Part shown: in pieces, positions 1 to 10,789 of the stretch
Position numbering within the stretch: the stretch's first letter is position 1
Layout of the letters: the number at the start of each line of letters is the position of its first letter
Assembly (NCBI GenBank): GCA_945288535.1
Contig: CALYQQ010000018.1
Location: 1-64,000 of the forward strand
Direction: 5' to 3'
DNA: 64,000 nucleotides
Source: an uncultured Enterobacterales bacterium
GTDB lineage: Bacteria; Pseudomonadota; Gammaproteobacteria; Enterobacterales; CALYQQ01
The notes under the pieces: generated by a model
The model's input: the letters and a program-made list of their open reading frames with translations, nothing else
Told to the model about the DNA's origin: nothing
Database searches by the model: none
Made by a program: the position numbers and the translations under genes

Positions 1-55
1 CGATAGTTCCGACGTTAACGTGCGGTTTTGTACGTTCAAATTTTTCTTTAGACAT
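1..55 (-). CDS. tuf: Elongation factor Tu, N-terminal 18 codons only (cut by window edge)
   Basis: The minus strand reads MSKEKFERTKPHVNVGTI from an ATG at 55, the exact N-terminus expected for EF-Tu, the GTPase that carries aminoacyl-tRNA to the ribosome. The rest lies outside the window. It sits 69 bp downstream of fusA, as the tufA copy does in the E. coli str operon, so it is very probably the last gene of that operon. Whether a second tuf copy exists cannot be seen here. Confidence 0.95.
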   Translation of the reverse strand, partial: MSKEKFERTKPHVNVGTI

Positions 56-76
56 GGCCTAATATTCCTTAGTGAT

Positions 77-105
77 ACTCTCCATCTGTCTTCAGCGTGG
101 AGAGT
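77..105 (-). other. Intercistronic hairpin between fusA and tuf
   Basis: An 8-bp perfect inverted repeat (ACTCTCCA at 77-84, TGGAGAGT at 98-105) with a 13-nt loop lies in the 69-bp gap between fusA and tuf. There is no U-tract after it on the minus strand, so it is unlikely to terminate transcription. It may be a processing or stability hairpin; this is inference. Confidence 0.4.
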
Positions 106-124
106 TAAACTCTTACTATTTAAA

Positions 125-2230
125 TTATTTCGCTTTACGCGCTTCAATTACTGCCTGCGCAACATTAGTTGGCGCTTCGTTGTACTTCAAGAACTCCATT
201 GAGTATGAAGCACGACCTTGAGTCTGTGAACGCAGGTCAGTTGCATAACCAAACATTTCAGACAGAGGAACTTGAGCTCGAACAGTTTTACCTGTTGAAG
301 TGTCTTCCATTCCTTCGATAATGCCACGACGACGATTTAAGTCACCAATAACATCACCCATGTAATCTTCAGGCGTTTCCACTTCTACTTTCATGATTGG
401 TTCAAGTAAAACTGGTTTTGCTTTCATAAAACCTTCTTTGAAGGCCATAGAAGCTGCAATTTTAAATGCCATTTCTGATGAGTCGACATCATGGTAAGAA
501 CCATCGTATACCGCAACACGAACGTCTACGATCGGGTAACCTGCAAGCACACCATTTTTCAACTGTTCTTGAACACCCTTATCAACTGCAGGGATGTATT
601 CTTTAGGAATAACACCACCAACAATTTCATTCAGGAATTCATAACCTTTACCGCCTGGCTCCATTGGTTCAATACGTAACCAACAATGACCGAATTGACC
701 ACGACCACCTGATTGACGAACGAACTTACCTTCTTGTTCAACTGTTGTGCGAATTGTTTCGCGATAAGCAACTTGTGGTTTTCCGACATTTGCTTCAACA
801 TTGAACTCACGACGCATACGGTCAACGATGATTTCCAGATGCAATTCACCCATACCTGCGATAATCGTTTGACCTGACTCTTCATCCGTTGATACACGGA
901 ATGATGGATCTTCTTGTGCCAGACGACCGAGTGCTAATCCCATTTTTTCTTGGTCAGCTTTTGTTTTTGGTTCAACAGCAACTGAAATAACAGGTTCAGG
1001 GAATTCCATGCGTTCCAGGATAATAGGTGCATTCATATCACACAAACTATCACCCGTGGTAACATCTTTTAAACCAATCGCAGCAGCAATATCGCCTGCA
1101 CGAACTTCTTTAATTTCTTCACGCTTGTTAGCATGCATCTGTACGATACGACCAAAACGTTCGCGCTTATCTTTTACTGAGTTTAGTACAGTATCGCCAG
1201 AGTTGACCACACCAGAATAAACGCGGAAGAAAGTTAAGTTACCAACAAAGGGGTCGGTAGCAATTTTAAACGCTAAAGCTGAAAAAGGTTCTTTGTCATC
1301 AGAGTGACGTTCAGCGTGTGTTTCACCATCAGTCAATACACCATTAATAGCAGGTACATCAGTTGGCGCTGGCAAATATTCAATAACTGCATCTAACATG
1401 GCTTGTACACCTTTATTTTTAAAGGCTGAACCACATGTAACTAAGATAATTTCGTTATTTAATACACGTTGACGTAAGCTTGCTTTAATTTCATCTTCGG
1501 TTAACTCCTCACCACCAAGGTATTTTTCCATTAACTCTTCAGATGCTTCAGCGGCAGCTTCAACTAAATGGTTGTGCCACTCTTCAGCAAGCTCTTGCAT
1601 ATCTGCTGGAATATCTTCATATTCGAAAGTTACACCTTTGTCTTCTTCATTCCAGTTGATTGCTTTCATTTTCACCAGGTCAATAACACCAGTGAATTTT
1701 TCTTCTGCACCGATTGCTAATTGAATTGGAACAGGGTTTGCCGCTAAACGTGTTTTAATTTGATCAACTACACGTAAGAAGTTAGCACCCATACGGTCCA
1801 TTTTATTAACAAACGCAATACGAGGAACTTTATATTTGTTAGCCTGACGCCACACGGTTTCAGATTGTGGTTGAACACCACCAACAGCACAGTAAACCAT
1901 TACTGCACCGTCTAGAACACGCATTGAACGTTCTACTTCGATAGTAAAGTCAACGTGTCCCGGAGTATCAATAATATTGATACGATGTGAATCAAACTGA
2001 TTTCCCATTCCTGACCAGAAGCACGTTGTTGCTGCAGACGTGATGGTAATACCACGCTCTTGCTCTTGTGCCATCCAGTCCATGGTAGCAGCACCATCAT
2101 GAACCTCACCAATTTTATGGTTGACACCGGTATAAAACAGAATGCGTTCTGTTGTAGTTGTTTTACCAGCGTCGATATGAGCACTGATACCAATATTACG
2201 GTAGCGCTCAATGGGGGTTATACGAGCCAT
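125..2230 (-). CDS. fusA: Elongation factor G
   Basis: A 701-residue GTPase that drives ribosomal translocation and, with RRF, ribosome recycling in the cytoplasm. The G1 motif AHIDAGKT is at residues 17-24, DTPGH at 88-92 and NKMD at 142-145, followed by the usual EF-G domains II to V through to the C-terminus. Length is close to the E. coli 704 residues. It is the third gene of the str operon (rpsL-rpsG-fusA-tuf), 91 bp downstream of rpsG and 69 bp upstream of tuf. Nothing is missing or unusual in the protein. Confidence 0.98.
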   Translation of the reverse strand: MARITPIERYRNIGISAHIDAGKTTTTERILFYTGVNHKIGEVHDGAATMDWMAQEQERGITITSAATTCFWSGMGNQFDSHRINIIDTPGHVDFTIEVERSMRVLDGAVMVYCAVGGVQPQSETVWRQANKYKVPRIAFVNKMDRMGANFLRVVDQIKTRLAANPVPIQLAIGAEEKFTGVIDLVKMKAINWNEEDKGVTFEYEDIPADMQELAEEWHNHLVEAAAEASEELMEKYLGGEELTEDEIKASLRQRVLNNEIILVTCGSAFKNKGVQAMLDAVIEYLPAPTDVPAINGVLTDGETHAERHSDDKEPFSALAFKIATDPFVGNLTFFRVYSGVVNSGDTVLNSVKDKRERFGRIVQMHANKREEIKEVRAGDIAAAIGLKDVTTGDSLCDMNAPIILERMEFPEPVISVAVEPKTKADQEKMGLALGRLAQEDPSFRVSTDEESGQTIIAGMGELHLEIIVDRMRREFNVEANVGKPQVAYRETIRTTVEQEGKFVRQSGGRGQFGHCWLRIEPMEPGGKGYEFLNEIVGGVIPKEYIPAVDKGVQEQLKNGVLAGYPIVDVRVAVYDGSYHDVDSSEMAFKIAASMAFKEGFMKAKPVLLEPIMKVEVETPEDYMGDVIGDLNRRRGIIEGMEDTSTGKTVRAQVPLSEMFGYATDLRSQTQGRASYSMEFLKYNEAPTNVAQAVIEARKAK

Positions 2231-2262
2231 TTTTTACCTCTATTACTAAGACGTTCAGATTG

Positions 2263-2302
2263 AACTCATGCGACAATTTTTTGTAATCGATACGCATGAG
2301 TT
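2263..2302 (-). other. Inverted repeat in the rpsG-fusA intercistronic region
   Basis: A perfect 10-bp inverted repeat (AACTCATGCG at 2263-2272 and CGCATGAGTT at 2293-2302, 20-nt loop) fills much of the 91-bp gap between rpsG and fusA. No T-run follows on the minus strand, so it is not a standard terminator. It could be an RNA processing or partial attenuation element controlling fusA relative to rpsG; this is inference. Confidence 0.5.
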
Positions 2303-2321
2303 GTTAGCTTACCGGGCAAAA

Positions 2322-2807
<486 letters not shown>

Positions 2808-2889
2808 TTAATTCAGGGTTCTCCAAAACTCGATGAGTTTTTTTGATGTTAAATATAAATAAAGTTTGGCCTTACTTAACGGAGATCCA

Positions 2890-3371
<482 letters not shown>

Positions 3372-3763
3372 GAAATATACACATATAAGTACGTTAATAC
3401 GTGTTAAATTTAATTTAATGAGCATAGGATTACATAAAGTCTATGTGGCTATTGCCTAGTATAATTTAGTTGATCATTATCAATGAGATAGATTTATCAT
3501 TTTTTCGTTAATAGATATTATTTAGAATTGATAAAACGACATATTAAATGGTTCAAGTTTAATATAGTGTCTTTTTTTGGATAGTATGGGCATGACTTTA
3601 TCCTTGCTAATAATTGCAACATTATTCATAACACTTTTGTATAGGCCTAAAAAACAGCTTTTTTGACAGAAATTTAGATAGGTTGATTTTATCATAAATA
3701 GCATAATGTATTTGTCTCTACCTAAAAGAAATCATTAGCTGCTCGTTATTATACATTTTTTAA
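3372..3763. other. AT-rich gap between the str operon promoter and the MscS-family gene
   Basis: About 390 bp with no convincing gene. A 60-codon open frame on the minus strand (3522-3704) has no recognisable protein character, no good ribosome binding site and low-complexity AT-rich codons, so it is not called. In E. coli rpsL directly follows tusB here. Confidence 0.5.
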
Positions 3764-6166
3764 TTAATCAAAATGTATTTGAATATCGCCAATTTTTTTA
3801 ATTGATAGCTTTTCTGTATGTAATTGTTTAAGAACTTGATAAATAACATCACTTTTACAATTGCTGACGAGTCTTGGACTTTTAACAAACCCGGTAACAT
3901 TAACAATGACACCGTCAGGATCAATTTGTTTAAAAACGATAGTAGGAACAGGAGTGGTCAAAATAACCGTATTTGTTTTGTAAATATTTAATAACAATTG
4001 ACTAATTTGGTCAGGATCTAATTCTAATGGGCATTTTAACTCTATAGTAACCACACCTAAAGCATTATTCATTGTAACATTGCGAACATTTTGGGAAATT
4101 AATTGTGAATTGGGTACAATAACTGTAGAACGATCACTCAGTTGAATTTCTGTAGCTCTGACGTTGATTCGACGTATATCACCTTCGATACCGCTAATAC
4201 TTACTAAATCACCCACTTTAACAGGGCGTTCAGTTAATAAAATTAAGCCAGAAATAAAATTTTTAACGATTTCTTGTAAGCCAAAACCAATACCAACGGA
4301 AAGAGCACTTACAATCCAGGTTAAACTATTCCACTCTATCCCCAATGTAGCTAAAGCCATTAAAATAATAATTACGTAACCAATATTGCTAAATAATGTA
4401 ACTAATGACGCTTGAATCCCTATATCCATCGTGGTTTTTGGTAAAAAATCATATTCTAGCCAGCGCCTTACTGTTTTTAATAGATATAACCCAATGGCAA
4501 CAACCAAAATAGTATTAAAAAGTCGGCCTGGCATTAAATTTAAATGTTCTTTTACCGGTATACCCCATACCTGTGTAGCATTATGCAAAAGCTCTAAAGG
4601 TGTGGATGAACCAAATGTTCCATTTAATAATGCAGTTAAGGCTAATAATACCAAAATGATTTTACTTATTGCGGTAACAATTGTATTTGCTTGTATCATG
4701 CGACGATCATCTAAAGTGAGCATCTGTTCTAAACGTTCGCCAGTAATATTGGTAGGAAGGAAAATAGCTTCGCTGATATCTACGGCAAAATTCAGGAGTA
4801 AATAAAGCATTGACAGCACAACACTTGCCCATAGAAGTTGATAAGTTAAAAAATGTGCTAATGAAATATAACCTGTAACTAGTGCAATTAAAATAGTTAT
4901 ACATCCACCAACAATGGTAAATTGAATTAAGGTTAATAAGCGAGTCTGGCGTTTTTCCTGTATATCATTATTTGGTAAGAGTAGCCGACGTTTTTTATTA
5001 CTGTGCCAAATAATCGTTAGGGTGATAGAAGAAATAAGAAGTGAGGTCAATGCACTAAATATTATTGTGGTTGAAATTGTTGAGCTAACAGCACTATTTA
5101 TAATTTCTAACGTTCCTAGAATAAATACTAAACTAGCTATGATCATCGGAAAAGGTTTCATTGCCTGGGCAACGGGATCAGAGATATTGGATAAACGCCA
5201 GGATGGAAAGTCTGTAGAGAGAAGTGCTTTACTAATCGCAATAATAAATGAACAAAAAATAATTAATTTAAACAGTTCAGTAATAATTTCATTCACAGCC
5301 GATGAAGGAGCGATTTGTTGGCTAAAAATAGTAAAAAGTAATTTAATACTTATTGTTGTAACGAGACACAAAACTATAACTTTTGTGACAGCAAGAAAAC
5401 TACGACGTAGATGGCTTCTTGGTAGAACGCAAATACCAATCCATACTGTAAAGCGGTTCAATAGATTATAACCTAATGTACTAAAAATTAATGCTAAAGA
5501 GAGCATCCATAAAGAGGGAGTAAGCCAAGGGGGTTGCCATGCATGCGTCCACATTATCATTATATCATTTTTTAAATGTTCAAGATGATATTTATCTTTT
5601 GCTTCGGGGGTAAATAATGGGGACCAAAATCTTGGAGTCAGTATACTACCAGAATTCAATGCTAACTGTGTTTTTAATGAATTACGTCGTAAACTAACAA
5701 GTTGTGTTGACAAGTTATCAGCGTGTTCTTTTATCTTTTTGGCCTGTTCAATTTGCTTATTTAGTTCATCTTTTTTCTTTGTTAATGTGTTACGTTTTTG
5801 CGTAACTTCTAATGTTTCTGTTTCCGTTGCATCTTCAGCTGTTGTACCAATAACAGCCAATTGGGAATCAAGCTGCGTTTGGCTTTTTAATAATTCAGTC
5901 AATAAACCGTCAATTGAACCACTTAAGTTTGTTGCTTTACTGTTTAAGTCAGTTAGTTGTGAATTACTACCAATAGACGTAATGGCTGTTCTTATTTCAT
6001 CCAACTGCCGCTGTTGTTTTAACAACACCTCATCGGTATCAATTGTTGGTGAGGTATCGGGTATTGTTGTTATGTTTGTGCTTGAATTTGTTGATACAGG
6101 TTCAGCTGCAAAAGGTATTGTACTAATAAATAGACACAATAATCCGAAGGAAAATAATTTATACAT
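3764..6166 (-). CDS. Large MscS-family mechanosensitive channel with a DUF3772-like N-terminal region
   Basis: An 800-residue inner-membrane protein. Residues 1-21 are a signal peptide (cleavage near PFAA-EP). About 45-155 form a periplasmic coiled-coil rich in Leu, Gln and Lys that resembles the DUF3772 region of large MscS homologues. About ten hydrophobic segments follow. The MscS core is near 600-790 and includes SVGIGFGLQEIVKNFISGLI (the pore helix and start of the vestibule) and ERPVKVGDLV. Such channels release solutes on hypo-osmotic shock. It is shorter than MscK or MscM (about 1100) and nearer YbiO in size. It sits between rpsL and tusB, which are adjacent in E. coli, so it is an insertion into, or a lineage-specific member of, this order. 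The exact subfamily is uncertain. Confidence 0.88.
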   Translation of the reverse strand: MYKLFSFGLLCLFISTIPFAAEPVSTNSSTNITTIPDTSPTIDTDEVLLKQQRQLDEIRTAITSIGSNSQLTDLNSKATNLSGSIDGLLTELLKSQTQLDSQLAVIGTTAEDATETETLEVTQKRNTLTKKKDELNKQIEQAKKIKEHADNLSTQLVSLRRNSLKTQLALNSGSILTPRFWSPLFTPEAKDKYHLEHLKNDIMIMWTHAWQPPWLTPSLWMLSLALIFSTLGYNLLNRFTVWIGICVLPRSHLRRSFLAVTKVIVLCLVTTISIKLLFTIFSQQIAPSSAVNEIITELFKLIIFCSFIIAISKALLSTDFPSWRLSNISDPVAQAMKPFPMIIASLVFILGTLEIINSAVSSTISTTIIFSALTSLLISSITLTIIWHSNKKRRLLLPNNDIQEKRQTRLLTLIQFTIVGGCITILIALVTGYISLAHFLTYQLLWASVVLSMLYLLLNFAVDISEAIFLPTNITGERLEQMLTLDDRRMIQANTIVTAISKIILVLLALTALLNGTFGSSTPLELLHNATQVWGIPVKEHLNLMPGRLFNTILVVAIGLYLLKTVRRWLEYDFLPKTTMDIGIQASLVTLFSNIGYVIIILMALATLGIEWNSLTWIVSALSVGIGFGLQEIVKNFISGLILLTERPVKVGDLVSISGIEGDIRRINVRATEIQLSDRSTVIVPNSQLISQNVRNVTMNNALGVVTIELKCPLELDPDQISQLLLNIYKTNTVILTTPVPTIVFKQIDPDGVIVNVTGFVKSPRLVSNCKSDVIYQVLKQLHTEKLSIKKIGDIQIHFD

Positions 6167-6404
6167 AAATTAAGAGGCCAGATAGTAGCAAAAGAACATA
6201 AAAATTAGATAAATGGGATAGATGTAAGTTTAGAATAAATTAGTAGGATTGCCTCTATTTTGACAAGATAGTAGGAAATAAATTAACTAAAGAGGGCGCT
6301 TATTAAGCGATAAATGATATTACATAACAGCAAGATAATTCTGTTAATACTGAAATGTTTTTTATTATAAAGTAATAAATAATTATATTTTATGTAAAAG
6401 TATC

Positions 6405-6692
6405 TTACCAAACTATCTGTTTTGATTGTTCTTCGGTTAAGTCAACAAATCCTGCATAATCAATTAAAATAACATTGTCATCAATAAGATTAATTAAACC
6501 ACGAGCAAGAATGTCTTCTTGCAAAGCAAAAATTTTTGCAGGGCTAGATATAAGTTGATTTAAAAAATGGGTATGTTTAATTGCGCTGATCACACCATCT
6601 TGAAGTAATAAAACGGCGTCTTTTTCAGTTAACATCGCCAATAATGTAGAAGTATCCATGTGGGAAGGGGTATTGAATAAGGTATAAAGCAT
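6405..6692 (-). CDS. tusB: Sulfurtransferase complex subunit TusB
   Basis: A 95-residue protein, the E. coli TusB length, with the DsrH-like fold pattern (LYTLFNTPS at the start, ending EQSKQIVW). TusB with TusC and TusD forms the hexamer that relays sulfur from TusA to TusE and MnmA for 2-thiolation of the wobble uridine in Lys, Glu and Gln tRNAs. It is the last gene of yheO-tusDCB, 15 bp after tusC. Confidence 0.93.
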   Translation of the reverse strand: MLYTLFNTPSHMDTSTLLAMLTEKDAVLLLQDGVISAIKHTHFLNQLISSPAKIFALQEDILARGLINLIDDNVILIDYAGFVDLTEEQSKQIVW

Positions 6693-6707
6693 AATCTATT
6701 TTCTCTA

Positions 6708-7067
6708 CTAAAAGGTCAGTACAATATCAGCATATGTTAACTGTTGTTGTAATGTCGTTAGTGAAATAATGTCAGCATCAATTATCCATGTATCCTGATT
6801 GGTTAACCCTCTCTCTTCTAATGATTCTGCGCAGATATAACACTGTTCTATATCATATAGAGCAAGTACGCCAAATGTAGTGATATAATTTCTTGATAAA
6901 ATATGTTCTGGTGCTTGATCAGGTAAAAGCTGAAATACTCCATCAGATAAAAAGTAGACACTAATATTGTCATGATAAGCTGAACTAGCCAACAACATGT
7001 CAAGACCTTCGCGACCATTAGCGGTACCATGAGGAGCTTGGGTAAATAAGAACGCTATTTTTTTCAT
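6708..7067 (-). CDS. tusC: Sulfurtransferase complex subunit TusC
   Basis: A 119-residue DsrF-like protein with the family start KKIAFLFTQAPHGTANGREG and an aspartate/leucine-rich C-terminal half. It is a structural subunit of the TusBCD sulfur relay for tRNA 2-thiouridine. Length equals that of E. coli. It lies 39 bp downstream of tusD and 15 bp upstream of tusB in one operon. Confidence 0.94.
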   Translation of the reverse strand: MKKIAFLFTQAPHGTANGREGLDMLLASSAYHDNISVYFLSDGVFQLLPDQAPEHILSRNYITTFGVLALYDIEQCYICAESLEERGLTNQDTWIIDADIISLTTLQQQLTYADIVLTF

Positions 7068-7106
7068 AAGGTAACGTTTTTTTCTACTAATAAATATGCT
7101 ATTTGC

Positions 7107-7496
7107 TTAAAATTGAATAATGCGATCACTATTTAACATTGCTTGCGCCATTTCACTCAGACCGCTTAACTGAAAACACGGATCAAGATTTGAGTTGACT
7201 GGTGCTTTATTTGTTTCCTGACCATTCGTAATGCCACGACGTAAAGCTGCAGAAATACAAACGTATAATGGAATATTATAGTGCTCGGATAAGATTCGCC
7301 AATCGTGCAGTAGATAATGTTCATCATTTGCAGGTGAAATGAAGCGATTAGCATTATTCACCCCTTCTTGATAAAAAAAGAGACAAGTAATGGAATGCCC
7401 TTTAGCTAAAACAGCTTTGGCAAATAAATACGCACTCGACGCGTGTTGAGTGCCATAAGCAGCACCCGTTATTAAAAGAGTATAACGTAAACTCAC
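7107..7496 (-). CDS. tusD: Sulfurtransferase complex subunit TusD
   Basis: A 129-residue DsrE-like protein. The persulfide-carrying cysteine, E. coli Cys78, corresponds to Cys80 in LYVCISAALRRG, so the relay should be active. It passes sulfur from TusA to TusE within the TusBCD hexamer. Its start overlaps the yheO stop by 4 bp, which suggests translational coupling. Confidence 0.95.
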   Translation of the reverse strand: MSLRYTLLITGAAYGTQHASSAYLFAKAVLAKGHSITCLFFYQEGVNNANRFISPANDEHYLLHDWRILSEHYNIPLYVCISAALRRGITNGQETNKAPVNSNLDPCFQLSGLSEMAQAMLNSDRIIQF

Positions 7497-8206
7497 AAAT
7501 TATTTCCTATGAAATCACCGTTTTTAAACTGCCGAATATAAAGATAAACGGTATGTTTAGATATATCTAATCGTTCAGCAACTTGATTAACTGCATCTTT
7601 AATATCGAAAATACCCTTTTCATAAAGATTAAGTACAATCTGTCGATTTTTATTATTATTTGACACGTTGCGATCGGCACTCACTTCTTCAATGCTAAAT
7701 TCTAGTGCTTGAGCAACTAGTTCATCAACTGAAGATGCAAAATTAACAGCTGAAGCTGCTTCATTTTCTTCGGGTGGGATAAAGGTCTGTACGATTTGAG
7801 AGAATGGAATATCGAGATTTATGTTAATACAAAGTAGACCAATTGTTCGATTTTGTTTATTTCTGATTGCGATAGTAACGGATTTCATTAGTGCGCCGCT
7901 TTTCGCATTAGTAAAATAGACTTTAGAAACCGGGCTATGCGCATTAGTCATATCATGCAGCATACGCAATGCTAAATCGGTAATTGGTGAACCAACTTTC
8001 CGACCTGTATGTTCACCATGGGCTATATAAATAGCAGAGTATTGGAGATTTTCTAGCGAGTGCAGAACAATTTCACAATGCGGTCCAATAAGTGCTGCTA
8101 AGCCATCAACCACATGGTGATATGAATTAAGTATTTCATAATCAGTGTCAGTAAAGGAATTTTCTTCAACTGAATAATGGTCATTAATACTACTAAAGTC
8201 CGACAT
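7493..8206 (-). CDS. yheO: YheO-family transcriptional regulator (PAS-like domain plus HTH)
   Basis: A 237-residue protein with an N-terminal YheO/PAS-like sensor domain (about 25-140, including the family-typical HGEHTGRKVGSPITDLALRM) and a C-terminal helix-turn-helix of the DauR type (about 195-230, AVNQVAERLDISKHTVYLYI). It probably binds DNA in response to a small ligand; the ligand is unknown. A strong AGGAGG ribosome binding site supports this start. It is the first gene of yheO-tusDCB, the same order as E. coli. Confidence 0.92.
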   Translation of the reverse strand: MSDFSSINDHYSVEENSFTDTDYEILNSYHHVVDGLAALIGPHCEIVLHSLENLQYSAIYIAHGEHTGRKVGSPITDLALRMLHDMTNAHSPVSKVYFTNAKSGALMKSVTIAIRNKQNRTIGLLCININLDIPFSQIVQTFIPPEENEAASAVNFASSVDELVAQALEFSIEEVSADRNVSNNNKNRQIVLNLYEKGIFDIKDAVNQVAERLDISKHTVYLYIRQFKNGDFIGNNL

Positions 8207-8384
8207 TCTTCCTCCTGCTGATAAACCACTACTTAGTATAAATTAAGCTGAATTTTAACATTAGTATTATTATGCAAAATACTAAGGTAGATGGCATCGC
8301 CCGTAATTTATTTATTATTGATTTATTTGGATAAGTGATTTTCTTAAGAATGAATAAGATATTTTACCTATATTCACTATGTTA

Positions 8385-8422
8385 GAAAAATACCCCCTGT
8401 ACATATTGCTATGAACAGGGGG
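8385..8422 (-). terminator. Intrinsic terminator of fkpA
   Basis: A perfect 8-bp stem, CCCCCTGT (8393-8400) with ACAGGGGG (8415-8422), has a 14-nt loop and is followed on the minus strand by TATTTTTC. It lies about 50 bp after the fkpA stop. Confidence 0.85.
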
Positions 8423-8470
8423 AAATATAAGTCAGCTTATGCTAATTTATTTTAAACAACAAAATTTTTA

Positions 8471-9304
8471 TTATTTGGCAGCATCTTTGCTTGTTGCAGC
8501 ATCTTTAGACTCAGTAGCCTTTTCATTTGCAGTATTTTCAGTTTTATCTGCATCAGTTGCTTTTTCTGCTGGCGGATTGAGATCTAATAACTCAACTTCA
8601 AAAATCAATGTTGAATTACTTGGAATTGTACCTACAGTTTGTTCACCATAAGCTAATTCTGGTGGAATGACTAATGTCATTTTACCACCCTTGTTCAGAT
8701 GAGTTAAACCTTCTTTCCAACCTTCAATAACAGCTTCTAATGGGAAAGTCACTGGTGTATTCTTTTTATAAGAACTATCAAAGACAGTACCGTCAATTAA
8801 AGAGCCTTTATAGTTGACTACAACGGTATCAGAGGCTTTTGCATTGTCTCCTTGACCTTTTTTATCAATGCGGTATAGCAAACCTGATTTAGTTTTAACT
8901 ACGCCTTTTTCTTGAGCGAATTTCGCACGGTATTCATCACCAGCTTTAGCGTTCTTTTTTGCTTGTTCAGCGCGTATTTTTTCTTCTTTTTCCATTTTAA
9001 CGCGTTGAATTTCGCTTAATTTTATCTGAAAGTTTTGTAATGTACTTTGAATCTCTTCTTCAGATAATTTGCTTTTACCATTTAAAGAATCCTGGATGCC
9101 TGCAATTAATTGATTATTATCGACTTTGATTTTAAGTTCATCTTGTTTTGTAAAAAATTGTTCAAAGTTCTTTGCAAAAGAAGCACCAAAAGCATAGATT
9201 GTTTTATCATCATCATTTTTAAATGTTGATGTGTCCGCAAATACGGTATGAGTTGTTAGCGCCATTACAGCGGCTAAAAATGTTATTTTAAAAGGTAAGC
9301 GCAT
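8471..9304 (-). CDS. fkpA: Periplasmic FKBP-type peptidyl-prolyl isomerase and chaperone FkpA
   Basis: A 277-residue exported protein. Residues 1-23 are a signal peptide ending HTVFA. About 30-125 form the helical N-terminal dimerisation and chaperone domain. About 135-245 are the FKBP domain, with VVVNYKGSLIDGTVFDSSY and FPLEAVIEGWKEGL. A 30-residue Ala/Lys/Thr/Asp-rich tail follows. It catalyses cis-trans isomerisation of X-Pro bonds and aids folding in the periplasm. Monocistronic, with its own terminator and slyX divergent, as in E. coli. Confidence 0.96.
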   Translation of the reverse strand: MRLPFKITFLAAVMALTTHTVFADTSTFKNDDDKTIYAFGASFAKNFEQFFTKQDELKIKVDNNQLIAGIQDSLNGKSKLSEEEIQSTLQNFQIKLSEIQRVKMEKEEKIRAEQAKKNAKAGDEYRAKFAQEKGVVKTKSGLLYRIDKKGQGDNAKASDTVVVNYKGSLIDGTVFDSSYKKNTPVTFPLEAVIEGWKEGLTHLNKGGKMTLVIPPELAYGEQTVGTIPSNSTLIFEVELLDLNPPAEKATDADKTENTANEKATESKDAATSKDAAK

Positions 9305-9557
9305 TTAGTTCTCCATTGTTCAGATCACAATCATATGTACATTGTTTAAATTTAACTCGCATACTATAACCGTTCTTTAAGAAAGATGACAATGACTATC
9401 ATAGGCTGTTTTGTATTAATAAGTATATTATTTATAAAACAAGAATTTTCATCCATATATATCATAAATAATAGCATATAATTTTGTTTGTTTTAGTTTT
9501 TATGTCTATATGTATCTAAATTACTTAGGGTTACGTTAAAAAAGGTAATAAATAGTT

Positions 9558-9785
9558 ATGAATCAAACAGATATCCGTAAAATAAATGAACAAATTGCTA
9601 TTTTAGAGAGTCGTCAGGCGTTCCAAGATTTAACTATTGAACAATTAAATCAGTCAATTATAGATCAACAAAAACAAATCCAATGGTTGCAAGAACGTGT
9701 CCGTCTACTTAGCGAAAAGCTAAAAGCGGCACAACCATCTATGCTTGCTAGTCAGGCAGAGGAAACACCGCCTCCACACTATTAA
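9558..9785 (+). CDS. slyX: SlyX family protein
   Basis: A 75-residue, almost entirely coiled-coil protein (heptads through about residue 60) ending in ASQAEETPPPHY, a tail identical to the E. coli SlyX C-terminus as I recall it. Its biochemical function is not established. It sits between fkpA and slyD, as in E. coli, and converges on slyD with a shared terminator between them. Confidence 0.93.
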   Translation: MNQTDIRKINEQIAILESRQAFQDLTIEQLNQSIIDQQKQIQWLQERVRLLSEKLKAAQPSMLASQAEETPPPHY

Positions 9786-9832
9786 TAGAAAAAAGAGAAA
9801 ACAATAAAGTGCACAATAATACATTAAATAGA

Positions 9833-9866
9833 CAAAAACCCGATAAAAGTATCGGGTTTTTGTTTT
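9833..9866. terminator. Bidirectional terminator between slyX and slyD
   Basis: CCCGATA (9839-9845), loop AAAG, TATCGGG (9850-9856), flanked by five A on the left and five T on the right, so both converging transcripts end in a U-tract. Confidence 0.93.
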
Positions 9867-9881
9867 AAATCAAGCAAATAA

Positions 9882-10454
9882 TTAGTGATTACAACCACAA
9901 CCACCTTTACCACCACATCCGCCATGATCATGAGCATCATGATCACCACTACAGCAATCATCATGTCCACCACAACAACTGTGTTCATGTGCACCATGGA
10001 TATGACCATGTTCTAACTCTTCAGCAGTAGCATCACGTAATGATATTATTTCAACATGAAAATTAAGGTTTTGACCTGCCAACATATGATTACCATCAAC
10101 GACAACATAATCATCGCCAACTTCGGTTATTTCGACAGGTACAGGGCCTTGATCTGTTTCCGCTAAAAAACGCATACCAACTTGTAAGTCATCGGTTCCC
10201 ATAAACACATCTTTAGGGACGCGTTGCACTAGGCGATCATCGTAATTACCATAAGCCTCTTCAGAAGTAATATGGACATCAAAACTGTCACCTTGAGTCC
10301 GATTTTCTAACGCTTTTTCTAAACCACTAATTAAGGAACCATGGCCATGTATATATTCTAAAGGTGCACTAGCTGGTGTTTCATCAACTAATACGCCATC
10401 TTCTGTGCGTACTTGGTACGCTAGAGCGACTACAATGTCTTTTGCAACTTTCAT
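9882..10454 (-). CDS. slyD: FKBP-type peptidyl-prolyl isomerase SlyD, nickel-binding
   Basis: A 190-residue cytoplasmic isomerase, chaperone and metallochaperone. The start is placed at MKVAKDIVVALAYQV, which matches the family N-terminus; an in-frame ATG ten codons upstream is rejected. The FKBP fold spans about 1-69 and 130-145, the insert-in-flap chaperone domain about 70-125, and residues from about 148 are a His/Cys-rich metal-binding tail. The tail suggests delivery of nickel, in E. coli to hydrogenase. Confidence 0.96.
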   Translation of the reverse strand: MKVAKDIVVALAYQVRTEDGVLVDETPASAPLEYIHGHGSLISGLEKALENRTQGDSFDVHITSEEAYGNYDDRLVQRVPKDVFMGTDDLQVGMRFLAETDQGPVPVEITEVGDDYVVVDGNHMLAGQNLNFHVEIISLRDATAEELEHGHIHGAHEHSCCGGHDDCCSGDHDAHDHGGCGGKGGCGCNH

Positions 10455-10789
10455 GATATCTCCCACAGTTGGAATGCAATGCATGGCATTGTAACTTAAA
10501 ATACTGTTTGTGTAATAATGAATATGATTATCTTAAATAATTATCTATATTAATCGAACGTAAAATTATATAGCTAATAATAAAGTTAGTTTCAACGTAA
10601 GATATAATAAGGTTATTCGCTAATTAGACTGAATTCAGTTACTATAGCCAATCGAGCTAATTGTTTTATACTCAATCTAATGGCCAATAGATTATTTTCC
10701 TTATTTAATCGCAACGCTATTGGAAACACATTCAATATAGTTTTTATTATTGACAGTTTTATCCAATTAATATTAAACAAGTCTGTTTT
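10455..10789. other. Gap between slyD and yheS with a possible yheS promoter
   Basis: AT-rich, no open frame. E. coli has yheV and kefBG here; all are missing. A TTGACA at 10750-10755 with a weak TTAAAC 17 bp later (10773-10778) could be the yheS promoter; it would place the transcription start only about 5 nt before the ATG. Confidence 0.4.

Noticed and set aside
3522-3704. 60-codon open frame between rpsL and the MscS-family gene
   Set aside because: Reads as random AT-rich sequence with no domain or start signal.
10455-10484. Longer N-terminus for SlyD
   Set aside because: Ten extra residues do not match the family; MKVAKDIVV is the conserved start.
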